This document shows, in pieces, positions 16,262-23,998 of a stretch of DNA of 43,800 bases (its first letter is position 1; every line of letters begins with the position of its first letter). Under the pieces are notes generated by a model. It saw nothing but the letters and a program-made list of their open reading frames with translations, was not told the origin of the DNA and made no database searches. Source of the DNA: Clostridia bacterium (GTDB taxonomy: Bacteria > Bacillota > Clostridia > Oscillospirales > Acutalibacteraceae). The stretch spans positions 4,550 through 48,349 of the forward strand of contig JAUMXZ010000002.1 in assembly GCA_030528905.1 (NCBI GenBank), given 5' to 3'. The position numbers were made by a program, and so were the translations under genes.

Positions 16262-17881
16262 TTATAAGTTCCTCCTCAGAGTGCTTAAATAAATCGCAAG
16301 CTGTTCGTTAATTTTTCCGTCTTTGAGTACCTGTTTCAAAAATGCACCCAATTGATGCAAACTATGAATATCACACCAATGAAACAGTTCTTTAATCCAT
16401 AGCGGTGCTGTAATAACAGAGCCTCTTAAATTCTTTTTCGCCTCAGATAACAGTAATTGTTCATCTATATCCAAATCTTTTTGAGGTGCGTTAACAGCAA
16501 AGGAATGAAAAATCACATACCCATATGGAGAGGATTCGTATGAGAAAAACATTCTTTTTAGTCCCTTGTATGGTTCTAAAGTGGTCTGCGTATCAACAAT
16601 CGGTATGGTTTTGAACACGTGATTTGCAGATTCAAAAACGGCAGAAAACTTTGTGTTGGTTCTAATATTTATGCCATCCTGCAATATGTTGGCATCTACA
16701 AACAGTGTTGTGTCAATTGTTTCTTCGTTTTCTGTTGACAAAACAATATTGTGAGATGCCACAGAACGAATAGGGGATGTTTTTCGGATACTAATTTCTC
16801 GACCAGTATATTTTCTGTCGACTGACACAACAGTTGGCTCGAAGCTATACACGCCCAGTTTGACAGTTTTATTATTATGATAATCTTCGTCAACTGGAAT
16901 TTGTCGTACATCTTTTCCGCTGTAAGTGAAAACTTTAGGGGTGCTATTACCGCTTTCCACACCACAATAAACAGTTGCCTTATTCGAGAAAACCAATTGA
17001 TCACCATGATCAATTATGGGCGGCCAAAGAGGTAAAACTGTCGCAGCCTTTTCCAATAGCCAAACCTTAAACCTACTGTAAAAGTAACTGTTAATGCTAT
17101 TGAAACGACTATTTTCAACAGAAACATTTATGCTAAAAATATACACTCCATAATCGCTGTTGTTCAAATGTATACGCCCAATTTTGCGAGTGCGAATTTC
17201 TTGATAAAACGGTCTGAAATCTTTAGCTATTAAATAATACTCTTTTTCGATGGTGATACTGTCACCACGTTTGATTTTTTTACCAAAGTTATTATGTATT
17301 GAAAAAATTGCACCTTCAGAAGAAAACCCGTCAGCATAATCGGACCATTTCTTTTGTATTGCATAAGCTCCAACACCGGATATTTCAATGGTATAATTTT
17401 TTCCATAATACGGAATGAAGTCAATAGGAATAGGCGTTATTTCATCCGCATAGAATTGCGACGGTGTAACTGGAACTGTTAACTTGCCATTAATGGATAC
17501 TGTAAGTTTATTGTTATAAGCCTGCTGAAGGCGTTGTTCTCCAAGCGCTGGGAATGCAATATTGAGATTATATATATCTCCGTATTTGCGTGTGATATAT
17601 ATAGGGAGACCTGTTCTTTCGTAAATATGTAAATCAGAATTCCCGTCTACTCGCTTATCGCACTCGGGAGAAAAATCGGTCTTCTTTTGGTGATAGAAGA
17701 CATCTGGTTGCTGACCTCCGCGGCAACGCCAAAAAACCTTTTCTTGACATTCTGGACAAAAGAAACGATCGTGTTTTCGCGGGATGTATCCACCGCGATA
17801 TTGTTCATATATGTCGGATGCAGAAACTTCAATTTCTTTACCTTCTCGATCATTAACGAAACGGTCAATAGCATATTTCAC
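16262..17881 (-). CDS. uncharacterised defence protein with N-terminal CoiA-like Cys/His cluster (539 aa)
   Basis: A 539-residue protein. Its N-terminus has a putative zinc site: FCPEC (Cys 42 and 45), WRCRGG (Cys 53), VFYH (His 64) and SPEC (Cys 74), followed by LHIYERTGLPI. This resembles the zinc-ribbon module seen before the nuclease domain in CoiA-like proteins. The rest is beta-rich, and I see no PD-(D/E)XK motif. The start is GTG 17881 with GGGAGGTG upstream. It is the first large gene of the operon behind the XRE gene and is followed by the 689-aa gene after 1 base. It is a candidate DruF/DruG equivalent and may sense or bind DNA; that is inference. Confidence 0.7.
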   Translation of the reverse strand: MKYAIDRFVNDREGKEIEVSASDIYEQYRGGYIPRKHDRFFCPECQEKVFWRCRGGQQPDVFYHQKKTDFSPECDKRVDGNSDLHIYERTGLPIYITRKYGDIYNLNIAFPALGEQRLQQAYNNKLTVSINGKLTVPVTPSQFYADEITPIPIDFIPYYGKNYTIEISGVGAYAIQKKWSDYADGFSSEGAIFSIHNNFGKKIKRGDSITIEKEYYLIAKDFRPFYQEIRTRKIGRIHLNNSDYGVYIFSINVSVENSRFNSINSYFYSRFKVWLLEKAATVLPLWPPIIDHGDQLVFSNKATVYCGVESGNSTPKVFTYSGKDVRQIPVDEDYHNNKTVKLGVYSFEPTVVSVDRKYTGREISIRKTSPIRSVASHNIVLSTENEETIDTTLFVDANILQDGINIRTNTKFSAVFESANHVFKTIPIVDTQTTLEPYKGLKRMFFSYESSPYGYVIFHSFAVNAPQKDLDIDEQLLLSEAKKNLRGSVITAPLWIKELFHWCDIHSLHQLGAFLKQVLKDGKINEQLAIYLSTLRRNL

Positions 17882-17913
17882 AGGTTCACCTCCCTTGGAT
17901 TATTCTCAAGCAC

Positions 17914-18123
17914 TTATTTGTTGTCGGGAATTACCTCTACAATATCTCCCATATCGCACTGTAGTGCAGTACAAATACGAACTAAAACTTCAGTATTAAC
18001 ATTTTCATCGTGACCAAGTTTGGCCATAGTTCCTCTGCTAATACCGGTTGCGGCTATTAAATCTTTCTTTTTCATTTTGCGATCAATTAAAAGTTTCCAA
18101 AGTTTATTATAACAAACAGCCAT
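17914..18123 (-). CDS. small XRE-family regulator of the defence operon
   Basis: A 69-residue single-domain Cro/CI-type HTH (KKKDLIAATGISRGTMAKL) with the C-terminal pattern ICTALQCDMGDIVEV typical of the YozG-like group. It has TGAGGTGA before the ATG at 18123. It is the first gene of the minus-strand operon, 32 bases before the 539-aa gene, and probably represses the operon's own promoter. Such controllers often limit expression of toxic defence genes; that role is inferred from position. Confidence 0.85.
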   Translation of the reverse strand: MAVCYNKLWKLLIDRKMKKKDLIAATGISRGTMAKLGHDENVNTEVLVRICTALQCDMGDIVEVIPDNK

Positions 18124-18164
18124 AATTTCACCTCATAATCAAGGAATGTATATTTTCTTTCAAT

Positions 18165-18193
18165 AGTGTATCGCAAAATTCGACATAAAACAA
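18165..18193 (-). promoter_or_regulatory. promoter of the XRE-defence operon
   Basis: On the minus strand TTGTTT (18188-18193), 17 bases, TACACT (18165-18170). The expected transcript begins just upstream of the XRE ribosome site. A GTTC-N8-GAAC inverted repeat further upstream is a possible operator. Confidence 0.5.
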
Positions 18194-18243
18194 GACATTT
18201 TGACCACTAAACAAGTAAAATGTTCTCGTTCTTGAACTTTGGC

Positions 18244-18272
18244 TTGACTTTCTTCCCTGTTAGAGTGATATA
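18244..18272 (+). promoter_or_regulatory. promoter of the DUF4314 gene
   Basis: TTGACT (18244-18249), a 17-base spacer and GATATA (18267-18272), followed by AAAGGAGG and the ATG at 18300. It is divergent from the XRE operon promoter. Confidence 0.5.
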
Positions 18273-18299
18273 TGGTACACCGAATAAAGGAGGAAGGTT

Positions 18300-18530
18300 A
18301 TGTTTAACATTAGAAAAGAAACATTAGAACGCTTACGAAAGGCATACCCCACAGGGGCAAGAGTGGAACTTGTGCAAATGAGCGACCCGTACAAAACCAG
18401 GTTATTTCCAGGTGCGAGAGGGACGGTTGTTTTGGTAGATGATATCGGAACCGTTCACGTTCGGTGGGATTGTGGTTCATCCCTTGGTGTGGTTTATGGT
18501 GAAGACCTATGTCGTGTCATTAAAGAATAA
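18300..18530 (+). CDS. DUF4314 small protein
   Basis: A 76-residue protein with the DUF4314 pattern: GARVELVQMSDPYKTRLFPG, then GTVVLVDDIGTVHVRWDCGS and a C-terminal YGEDLCRVI. It is a small beta-barrel-like domain common on Firmicute mobile elements, with unknown function. AAAGGAGG precedes the ATG. It is divergent from the defence operon and convergent with the XRE gene at 18669-19091, with a shared terminator between, so it may mark the left part of the mobile element. Confidence 0.85.
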   Translation: MFNIRKETLERLRKAYPTGARVELVQMSDPYKTRLFPGARGTVVLVDDIGTVHVRWDCGSSLGVVYGEDLCRVIKE

Positions 18531-18614
18531 TCTACAATAATTTTACCACAGCATTCATTTTGCCGTTGTTATGAATTTACAAAAGGCTGTTATGATTTAG
18601 GCTCTAAAAATGAA

Positions 18615-18655
18615 AAGTTCCTCAGAGCATATTACATGTATGCTCTGAGGAACTT
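18615..18655. terminator. bidirectional terminator
   Basis: A perfect 17-bp stem (18615-18631 with 18639-18655) and a 7-base loop, with T-rich sequence on both strands. It separates the convergent DUF4314 and XRE genes. Confidence 0.85.
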
Positions 18656-18668
18656 ACTTTTTATACTC

Positions 18669-19091
18669 TTATTTACTCTTATTTATGCGAATGCTCAATG
18701 CAATATCTTCCGTGTTACATATGCTCTGCTGCTCATGACAGCGGAGCTTTTCTGCTTTTATAAGGCTTTCGACAGCAGTTTTGCCATACTCATCAAGGGA
18801 AAGATATGCCATTATGATTTCTCTGAATTGATCCTCTACTTCCCAACGACCGAGCTGATCAATGTCTTCTTCGGTAAAACGAGGAGATGATGCATCATTG
18901 GAATAACCCAAAATATAATCGATACGTTTATCAAAAATATCGGAAAGGCGATTTAATGTTTCAAAGTTCGGTTCTCGCTTACCGATCTCCCACATTGCAA
19001 CGGTTCCTTTAGAAACACCCAATGCCTCTGCAAGCTGCACCTGGGTCATGTTTTTATCTTTTCGTAACTCTTTTAATCTTTCAGCAAACAT
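18669..19091 (-). CDS. XRE-family repressor of the mobile element
   Basis: A 140-residue protein. Residues 1-65 are a Cro/CI-type HTH (MTQVQLAEALGVSKGTVAMW, then GKREPNFETLNRLSDIF); the rest is helical with DEYGKTAVESLIKAEKL near the C-terminus. The start at 19091 has GGAGGTG 7 bases upstream; the frame from 19127 would begin within the promoter region. It is transcribed away from the excisionase-primase operon, the usual position of an immunity repressor in temperate elements. Repeated TGTGAG/CTCACA half-sites lie in the shared control region and are likely its operators (inference). Confidence 0.85.
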   Translation of the reverse strand: MFAERLKELRKDKNMTQVQLAEALGVSKGTVAMWEIGKREPNFETLNRLSDIFDKRIDYILGYSNDASSPRFTEEDIDQLGRWEVEDQFREIIMAYLSLDEYGKTAVESLIKAEKLRCHEQQSICNTEDIALSIRINKSK

Positions 19092-19114
19092 AATTTTGCA
19101 CCTCCGATGTATCA

Positions 19115-19143
19115 ATAATACCACCATCTGTGAGTTTTGTCAA
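19115..19143 (-). promoter_or_regulatory. promoter of the XRE repressor with operator half-site
   Basis: On the minus strand TTGACA (19138-19143), a 17-base spacer containing CTCACA, and TATTAT (19115-19120). The half-site in the spacer suggests autorepression. Confidence 0.75.
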
Positions 19144-19206
19144 TGGTTTTCTCACTAAATAAGATACAATACGAAAAAATATTTTAACAAAGTGTGAGAT
19201 TTGCTA

Positions 19207-19262
19207 TTGACAGAGATAACTAAATGTTGTATCATATAGAACGAAATCTCACAGTTAGTGAG
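19207..19262 (+). promoter_or_regulatory. early promoter and operator of the mobile element
   Basis: TTGACA (19207-19212), a 17-base spacer and TATCAT (19230-19235). Just downstream CTCAC-N5-GTGAG (19248-19262) forms a palindrome over the start of the transcript. Further half-sites lie at 19151-19155 (CTCAC) and 19192-19198 (TGTGAGA region). This is a lambda-like divergent switch in miniature. Confidence 0.75.
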
Positions 19263-19440
19263 TTTCGGCATTCCTTGACAACTGAATACCCTACACGCAA
19301 AAGATACACAGAAATTAAATGCCACGACGCTGCAAACGGTCCCACCCGAGCGTATCTGTGCAAACGAGGAGTCCTCGAGCAGGAGGCTACCCCGGAACCA
19401 TAGCGTTGTAGGCCAAAACAAACCAATACTAAAGGAAGGA
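19263..19440 (+). ncRNA. candidate structured RNA leader upstream of excisionase-like gene
   Basis: About 180 bases without a gene lie between the early promoter and the first ORF. CCACGACGCT (19322-19331) can pair with AGCGTTGTAGG (19402-19412) with one wobble and one bulge, enclosing a hairpin CGAGG-AGT-CCTCG (19365-19377) and other GC-rich segments. AGATAC/GTATCT can add another helix. The region is markedly more GC-rich and structured than the other leaders here. I do not recognise a named RNA family. It could be a regulatory leader, a replication primer or a recombination-related RNA. Confidence 0.45.
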
Positions 19441-19451
19441 GTTAAATCATT

Positions 19452-19634
19452 ATGGAAAAATCAACAATGAGCGTTCAGGAGTTATCCGCTCACATGGGTA
19501 TCAGCCTACCGAAGGCATATGAGCTTGTGAAAGAACCAGGATTCCCAACACTCCGTATCGGCACTCGCATCTTGATTCCGGTTGAAGGTTTTAAGGCTTG
19601 ACTCCGATCAAAATCCGAAAGCGGTGATGAATAA
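19452..19634 (+). pseudogene. excisionase/AlpA-like HTH protein with in-frame TGA
   Basis: The frame begins MEKSTMSVQELSAHMGISLP and continues KAYELVKEPGFPTLRIGTRI, an excisionase/AlpA-type helix-turn-helix DNA-binding protein. It reaches TGA at 19599-19601 after FKA, giving 49 residues. Reading on gives LRSKSESGDE and TAA (19632-19634), which overlaps the ATG of the next gene as TAATG. In this family the position is normally Trp (FKAWL-type), so TGG has probably become TGA. The overlap with the next gene supports the longer original frame. AAGGAAGGAG is upstream. The shortened protein keeps most of the HTH and may still work. It would direct excision with the serine recombinases or control the operon. 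Confidence 0.7.
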
Positions 19635-21895
19635 TGAATGAAAGTATCACCGTGTATTACGCCGATGTATGCGGCAACCCACAAAACTGTCAGTATCCCC
19701 ATAAGGGAACGGCATCCGCTCCCGAACAGTTGAAACGCTGTATGGCTCGGGATCACGTGTTCATCCGTTTTGACGGCAACTACCGAAACAGCAAGAACTT
19801 CGAAGAAGCCGTTACCGCTGTTTTTGATTGCGATAACGACTTTACGGAAAATGCTGCGAAGTGGATTTCCCCGGAAGATATCTATCGGCTGTTTCCCGAT
19901 GTTTCGTGTGCGGTCAGCACCAGCTGACACCATATGAAACAGAAAGGTGGCAAATCACCACGTCCCAGGTTTCATGTCATCTTCGCAATCGAACCTATTA
20001 CAGACCCCGCCGAATACACCGCTTTTATGAAGTCGGTACAGCAGATGTATCCCTTTTTCGATGACAACGCCTTGGATGCCGCCAGGTTCTTTTTCGGCAA
20101 TCCCGATACCGAGGTTACATTCTTTGAAGGCAGAACTACCTTAACCGCATTCATTGAAGAGAAGTCTGCGGAGAGGGCGTTTGCCGAGCTGGGCGAAACC
20201 ATTATCGAAGGCAGCCGTAACAACACGATGTCCCTCTTCGCAGGAAAATTGCTTAAGCGGCTCGGAGATACAGATGAGGCACACAATAAATTTCTTGAAC
20301 GCGCCGAATCTTGCACCCCACCTTTGGAGGATGGTGAGCTTGAAACCATATGGCAAAGCGCCAGAAAGTTCTATAAGAAGGTGTGCTCTCAACCGGGATA
20401 CATTGCCCCCGAGGAGTACAACGCACCCTCACCGATGAAGTGGGAAATGCCGATACCTTTTGAAAAAGCAAACCTACCGTCTTTTCCGATAGAGGCTTTG
20501 CCGAAGGTTGTCCGTGATTATGTAACAGCGGTAACAGAAAGCACACAGACTCCCGTGGATATGAGTGCTTCGGCGGCACTTGCCATTCTTGCGCTGTGTG
20601 AACAAGGAAAGTTCCGCATTCGCGGCAAGTCGGATTGGACAGAACCGCTGAACCTTTTTGTGGTAGTGGTAGCGGAGCCTTCAGAACGAAAGAGTGCCGT
20701 CATCAGCTTAATGACCCGTCCCATAAATGCATTTGAAGCGGACTATAACCGACAAAACGCAGCCGAACTTGAAAAAAGCAAAATGAACAAGAGAATCTTG
20801 GAACGTCGGCAAAAAGCCCTGGAGGACAAAGCTGCCAAAGGCAAAGTTGAGGATGGTGAGTTGGAGCAATTCGCACAGCAACTTGCTGCGTATAAGGAAA
20901 AGACACCTCTTCGTTTGTATGTGGATGATGTAACCACCGAAAAGCTCACCGCTGTTTTAGCAGACGGCGGCGGTAAGGCGGCCATCGTATCTGCCGAGGG
21001 TGGTATCTTCGATATGCTTTCGGGCATTTACAGCAAAAACGTCAATATCGACGTTATGCTAAAAGGTCACTCCGGCGACAGTATCCGTGTGGACCGTATC
21101 GGCAGAAACAGCGAAAGTATTATGAATCCTGCGCTGACGGTTCTGCTTATGGTACAGCCGAATGTGTTGTCGGGAATGATGCAAAACGGCACCTTCCGTG
21201 GCAGAGGCCTTACGGCAAGATTTCTCTATTGTATGCCCAAATCCATAGTCGGCAACCGCAGATACAGGATCGAGCCGATTCCGGCAGAGATAGCAAGGCA
21301 ATATGACCTGCTTATTCGCAATCTCCTGGAAGAGGAACAAGGTGAAACTCCCGAGGAAATAACCTTGACCCCGGAAGCGGATGAAATGCTTGAAGCCTTT
21401 TCCTACGAGGTGGAAGCCAAATTGAAGACCGAATATGCGGATATGGCGGATTGGGCAGGTAAGCTTGTCGGTACAGTCCTCCGCATTGCAGGTGTTTTAT
21501 GCCGAGCCTCGGTTTATCGCAACAACGGATTCTTGGAATCTGTCGAACCCTTGATGGTGGATGAACCCACAATGCAAAACGCTATCTCAATCGGCAGATA
21601 TTATACAGAGCATTCCGCTGCGGCATTCTCCCTTATGGGTGCAGATGCCCTGGTAAAGCAAAGCGAGTATATGCTGGATGCCATTTGCAAAAGCGGTCTT
21701 ACGGAATTTACTCGCCGTGACATTATGCGACTTTGTCGCAGTTTCAAAACAGCCGATGAAGTACAGCCGGTACTGAACCACTTAACCGAATACAGATACA
21801 TTGCCCCTAAAGCGATCGACTCCCAAAACAGCAAAGGCAGACCTGCCGGTCAAACCTATCTTGTCAATCCTTATCTCTATGAGAAAGCATCATAA
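19634..21895 (+). pseudogene. DUF3987 primase-helicase, split by in-frame TGA
   Basis: Two frames in the same register, 19634-19927 and 19934-21895, together encode about 753 residues of a replication protein. The N-terminal part (FDCDNDFTENAAKWISPEDI, then PRPRFHVIFAIEPI) is primase-polymerase-like. The C-terminal half is a DUF3987 ATPase with Walker A-like AEPSERKSAV, Walker B-like LYVDDVTTEKL, SAEGGIFDMLSG and RGRGLTARFLYCMP. The break is TGA at 19925-19927 between STS and HHMKQKGGK. A CGA-to-TGA change (Arg in SRHHM) is the simplest explanation. No further stop occurs in 1.9 kb. Reinitiation at ATG 19934 would give a helicase without an intact primase domain. The role is replication of the excised element. 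Confidence 0.75.
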
Positions 21896-21900
21896 ACAAG

Positions 21901-22307
21901 TTTTGTCCTTTATGTCCCTTTGTCACAAAGGTATGGGAATAAATAAAAATATAGAAAAAGTAATCGTTAAACTACTGCTTTCTATATACGGATGTTTACC
22001 CACATTCCCACGCTTACGGACAGCGTGACAAAAAGGACATAAATATTGGAAGGAGAAAAGGATATGGCAGAGATTGATGCAAAGCGGTACACCACTGTAA
22101 AGGTCATACCGCTGAATGAAGGTAGTGCCATCGTGGCATACGGCAATTATACCGCTGATCCAAGGTGGCATTTACTATATGAAAACCAGAGTAAAACATT
22201 TGACAACTTCAGCCAACTTTTCGAGTATTGCAACGCCAGGTTCAAGAAACCCTTCGGAGGTGTCTTATAGTGCGTTGTTCTGATATATGTGACAAAAAAG
22301 GACAACA
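21901..22307 (+). repeat. three copies of a TGACAAAAAGGACA-type motif
   Basis: TGACAAAAAGGACAT (22026-22040) and TGACAAAAAAGGACAACA (22290-22307) are direct copies. A denser inverted block with TTTGTCC/TTTGTCA units spans 21901-21925. All fall in the short gaps around the 68-aa gene, after the primase. They may be iterons of the element's origin or operator sites. A hairpin CACGCT/AGCGTG (22009-22027) adjoins the second copy. Confidence 0.45.
22064..22270 (+). CDS. small hypothetical protein of the mobile element (68 aa)
   Basis: A 68-residue soluble protein (MAEIDAKRYTTVKVIPLNEG at the start; FDNFSQLFEYCNARFKKPFG near the end). I do not recognise a family. AAGGAG lies upstream of ATG 22064; an in-frame TTG at 22046 would sit before the ribosome site. 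It sits between motif copies after the primase and before a 114-aa gene in the same operon. Confidence 0.65.
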   Translation: MAEIDAKRYTTVKVIPLNEGSAIVAYGNYTADPRWHLLYENQSKTFDNFSQLFEYCNARFKKPFGGVL

Positions 22308-22335
22308 GAAACAAATAATAAAAGGAGATGTAAGT

Positions 22336-22680
22336 ATGTATAAAACTAAAAAGGACTATGCCCAGGATAAGCTTTGCCGTGAAATCGGCAATGGATGTCG
22401 TATTCTTCGTGTTGATGGAGAACGGTGCATTTACCGTGACTTCGGTAACGGATTTAATGTGGAGGTCAGCGGAACACACACCACAAGCAAGCGTAGAAAA
22501 GCATTTATCTTTTTGTGGTACGGGAGTGCGTTCACGATTACGTGCATAAAGGAAGTGCCGTTCTCTGAAATCGGTAACGTGATAAACAGGCTCTACGATT
22601 ACACTTGTGAGCTTTGTCGCACCGGTGCCGCCACGGAAAAGAACCTCGGCGAACTTCGATACGAACGTCCGCAGGTTTGA
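22336..22680 (+). CDS. small hypothetical protein of the mobile element (114 aa)
   Basis: A 114-residue basic protein starting MYKTKKDYAQDKLCREIGNG, with a beta-rich middle (CRILRVDGERCIYRDFGNGF) and CELCRT near the end. No domain recognised. AAAGGAGATG precedes ATG 22336. It is followed directly by the GC-rich tandem repeat upstream of the capsid gene, so it ends the replication/control part of the operon. Confidence 0.65.
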   Translation: MYKTKKDYAQDKLCREIGNGCRILRVDGERCIYRDFGNGFNVEVSGTHTTSKRRKAFIFLWYGSAFTITCIKEVPFSEIGNVINRLYDYTCELCRTGAATEKNLGELRYERPQV

Positions 22681-22687
22681 TGCAGAT

Positions 22688-22860
22688 ACCCCCAGGGGGT
22701 CTTAATCTCCGGGACTAAACCCTGTGCAACGGGCCAGGGGTTTTGTGAAGAAATTCGCATAAGTTTTTCGGGGGAATACCCCCGGGGGTGGTCAAATCTC
22801 TACGACCTTTCGCCTGTGCAACGGGCGTGGGGTCTCACGCAAAAAATCGCGAAATCAAAC
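22688..22860 (+). repeat. two-unit GC-rich tandem repeat, possible cos/packaging site
   Basis: Two degenerate units of about 90 bases each begin with a near-perfect palindrome, ACCCCCAGGGGGT (22688-22700) and ACCCCCGGGGGT (22778-22789). Each then has AATCTC and CCTGTGCAACGGGC (22721-22734 and 22813-22826), followed by a GGGGT run and an AT-rich tail with TCGC. This 230-base gap between two co-directional genes holds no convincing gene; an open frame runs through unit 2 in phase with the capsid gene. GC-rich palindromes beside a capsid gene recall phage cos regions. That is inference; a leader control element is another option. Confidence 0.5.
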
Positions 22861-22913
22861 GGGGTATTAACCCCAAAATCAAACAAACCAAAATTATGGA
22901 GGTATTTTATACT

Positions 22914-23930
22914 ATGAAAACAGCAAGAACCTATGAAGAACTCAAAGCATGTCTGGACGAAATGTCCGGCAAAACCGCCGAAAAGCAGGCGGATAAAACT
23001 GCAGAAGCCAAGAAGAAAGCCGAAGCATACAACACTGCTTTCTGGGAAACTATGCACACCGGTATGCCACAGAATGCATTAAAGGAAGGTAGTGACGGCT
23101 CAGGCGGCTACCTTGTTCCCGATACTTATGACGATAGACTTGTGCAGGCATTAAAGCAAAAGAATGTCCTTCGTCAAATTGCCACTGTCGTTCCTACAAC
23201 GCAAAAATTAATTATTCCCATTTCCTTGGGAGAAGAAAACGCAAGCTGGATGCCGGAGAACGAGCCATACACGTTTTGCGAAGCTGAATTCGGTCAAATC
23301 GAGATCGATGCATATAAGCTCGGCAGCTCTATTCTCGTTTCTGATGAACTGCTTGAGGACGGTGGTGTTGACCTTGAAAAACATATCGAGGAAGCCTTTG
23401 CGCACCGAATCGGCAATGCTGAGGAATCTGCCTTTATCCGAGGAGACGGAAACGGAAAGCCGATTGGCCTTATCCATCAGGCGTATGTTGATAAGGTTAC
23501 AGATGAAATCGGAAAAATCAGTGCGGATGATCTGGTCGATATGGAGTTTTCTTTGGCAGAAGCTTATCGCAAAAATGCGGTGTGGGTTATGTCCAACGAT
23601 GCATATTGCAGACTTGGACAGCTGCGCCATTATCGTGGCAATCCTATTTGGAGTAACGGGCTTAATGAGGAAATGCCTATGAAGCTGTTCGGCTATCCCG
23701 TTTACATTTGTAACCATATGGATGATGTCATTCCCGGTGGCATTCCGGTAATGTTCGGTGATTTCAGTTACTACTGGATCGGCGACCGCGGCAAGAGAGT
23801 CATTAAACGCTTGGTAGAATGTTACGCTGATCACGGGCAGGTTGCCTTTATCACCACCGAGCGTGTGGATGCAAAGCTCGTCCTTCCCGAAGCGGTGAAG
23901 ATGCTTAAGGTCAAGAGTGATAAGGAATAA
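22914..23930 (+). CDS. HK97-fold major capsid protein
   Basis: A 338-residue phage major capsid protein. After a short charged helix (TYEELKACLDEMSGKTAEKQ) come the HK97-type core marks: GGYLVPDTYDDRLVQALKQK (about 65), NVLRQIATVVPT, SWMPENEPY, KLGSSILVSDELLED (spine helix), AFIRGDGNGKPIGLI and MFGDFSYYWIGDRG (P domain). Typical HK97 capsid proteins carry about a 100-residue delta domain cut by a protease; here only about 55 residues precede the core and no protease gene is present. The start at 22914 has GGAGGT upstream; an open frame from 22788 runs through the repeat. No portal, terminase or tail gene is next to it. It may build small capsids for a satellite, or be a captured gene. Confidence 0.9.
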   Translation: MKTARTYEELKACLDEMSGKTAEKQADKTAEAKKKAEAYNTAFWETMHTGMPQNALKEGSDGSGGYLVPDTYDDRLVQALKQKNVLRQIATVVPTTQKLIIPISLGEENASWMPENEPYTFCEAEFGQIEIDAYKLGSSILVSDELLEDGGVDLEKHIEEAFAHRIGNAEESAFIRGDGNGKPIGLIHQAYVDKVTDEIGKISADDLVDMEFSLAEAYRKNAVWVMSNDAYCRLGQLRHYRGNPIWSNGLNEEMPMKLFGYPVYICNHMDDVIPGGIPVMFGDFSYYWIGDRGKRVIKRLVECYADHGQVAFITTERVDAKLVLPEAVKMLKVKSDKE

Positions 23931-23938
23931 GGTTAAGT

Positions 23939-23966
23939 GGGAGGGCGGCTTTCGGGTCGCTCTCCC
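23939..23966 (+). terminator. hairpin after the capsid gene
   Basis: GGGAGGGCG (23939-23947) pairs with CGCTCTCCC (23958-23966) with one wobble, loop about 10. There is only a weak T run after it, so it probably reduces rather than stops transcription into the recombinase genes. Confidence 0.5.
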
Positions 23967-23998
23967 TTACCTTTATAGTCATAGGAAGGAGATATGCC

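Noticed and set aside
21934-22028. Possible 31-codon ORF between the primase and the 68-aa gene
   Set aside because: No good ribosome site; the segment is better explained by repeated motifs and a hairpin.
22788-22913. N-terminal extension of the capsid protein through the GC-rich repeat
   Set aside because: It is in frame, but ATG 22914 has a GGAGGT ribosome site, and the extension is basic repeat-derived sequence unlike a delta domain.
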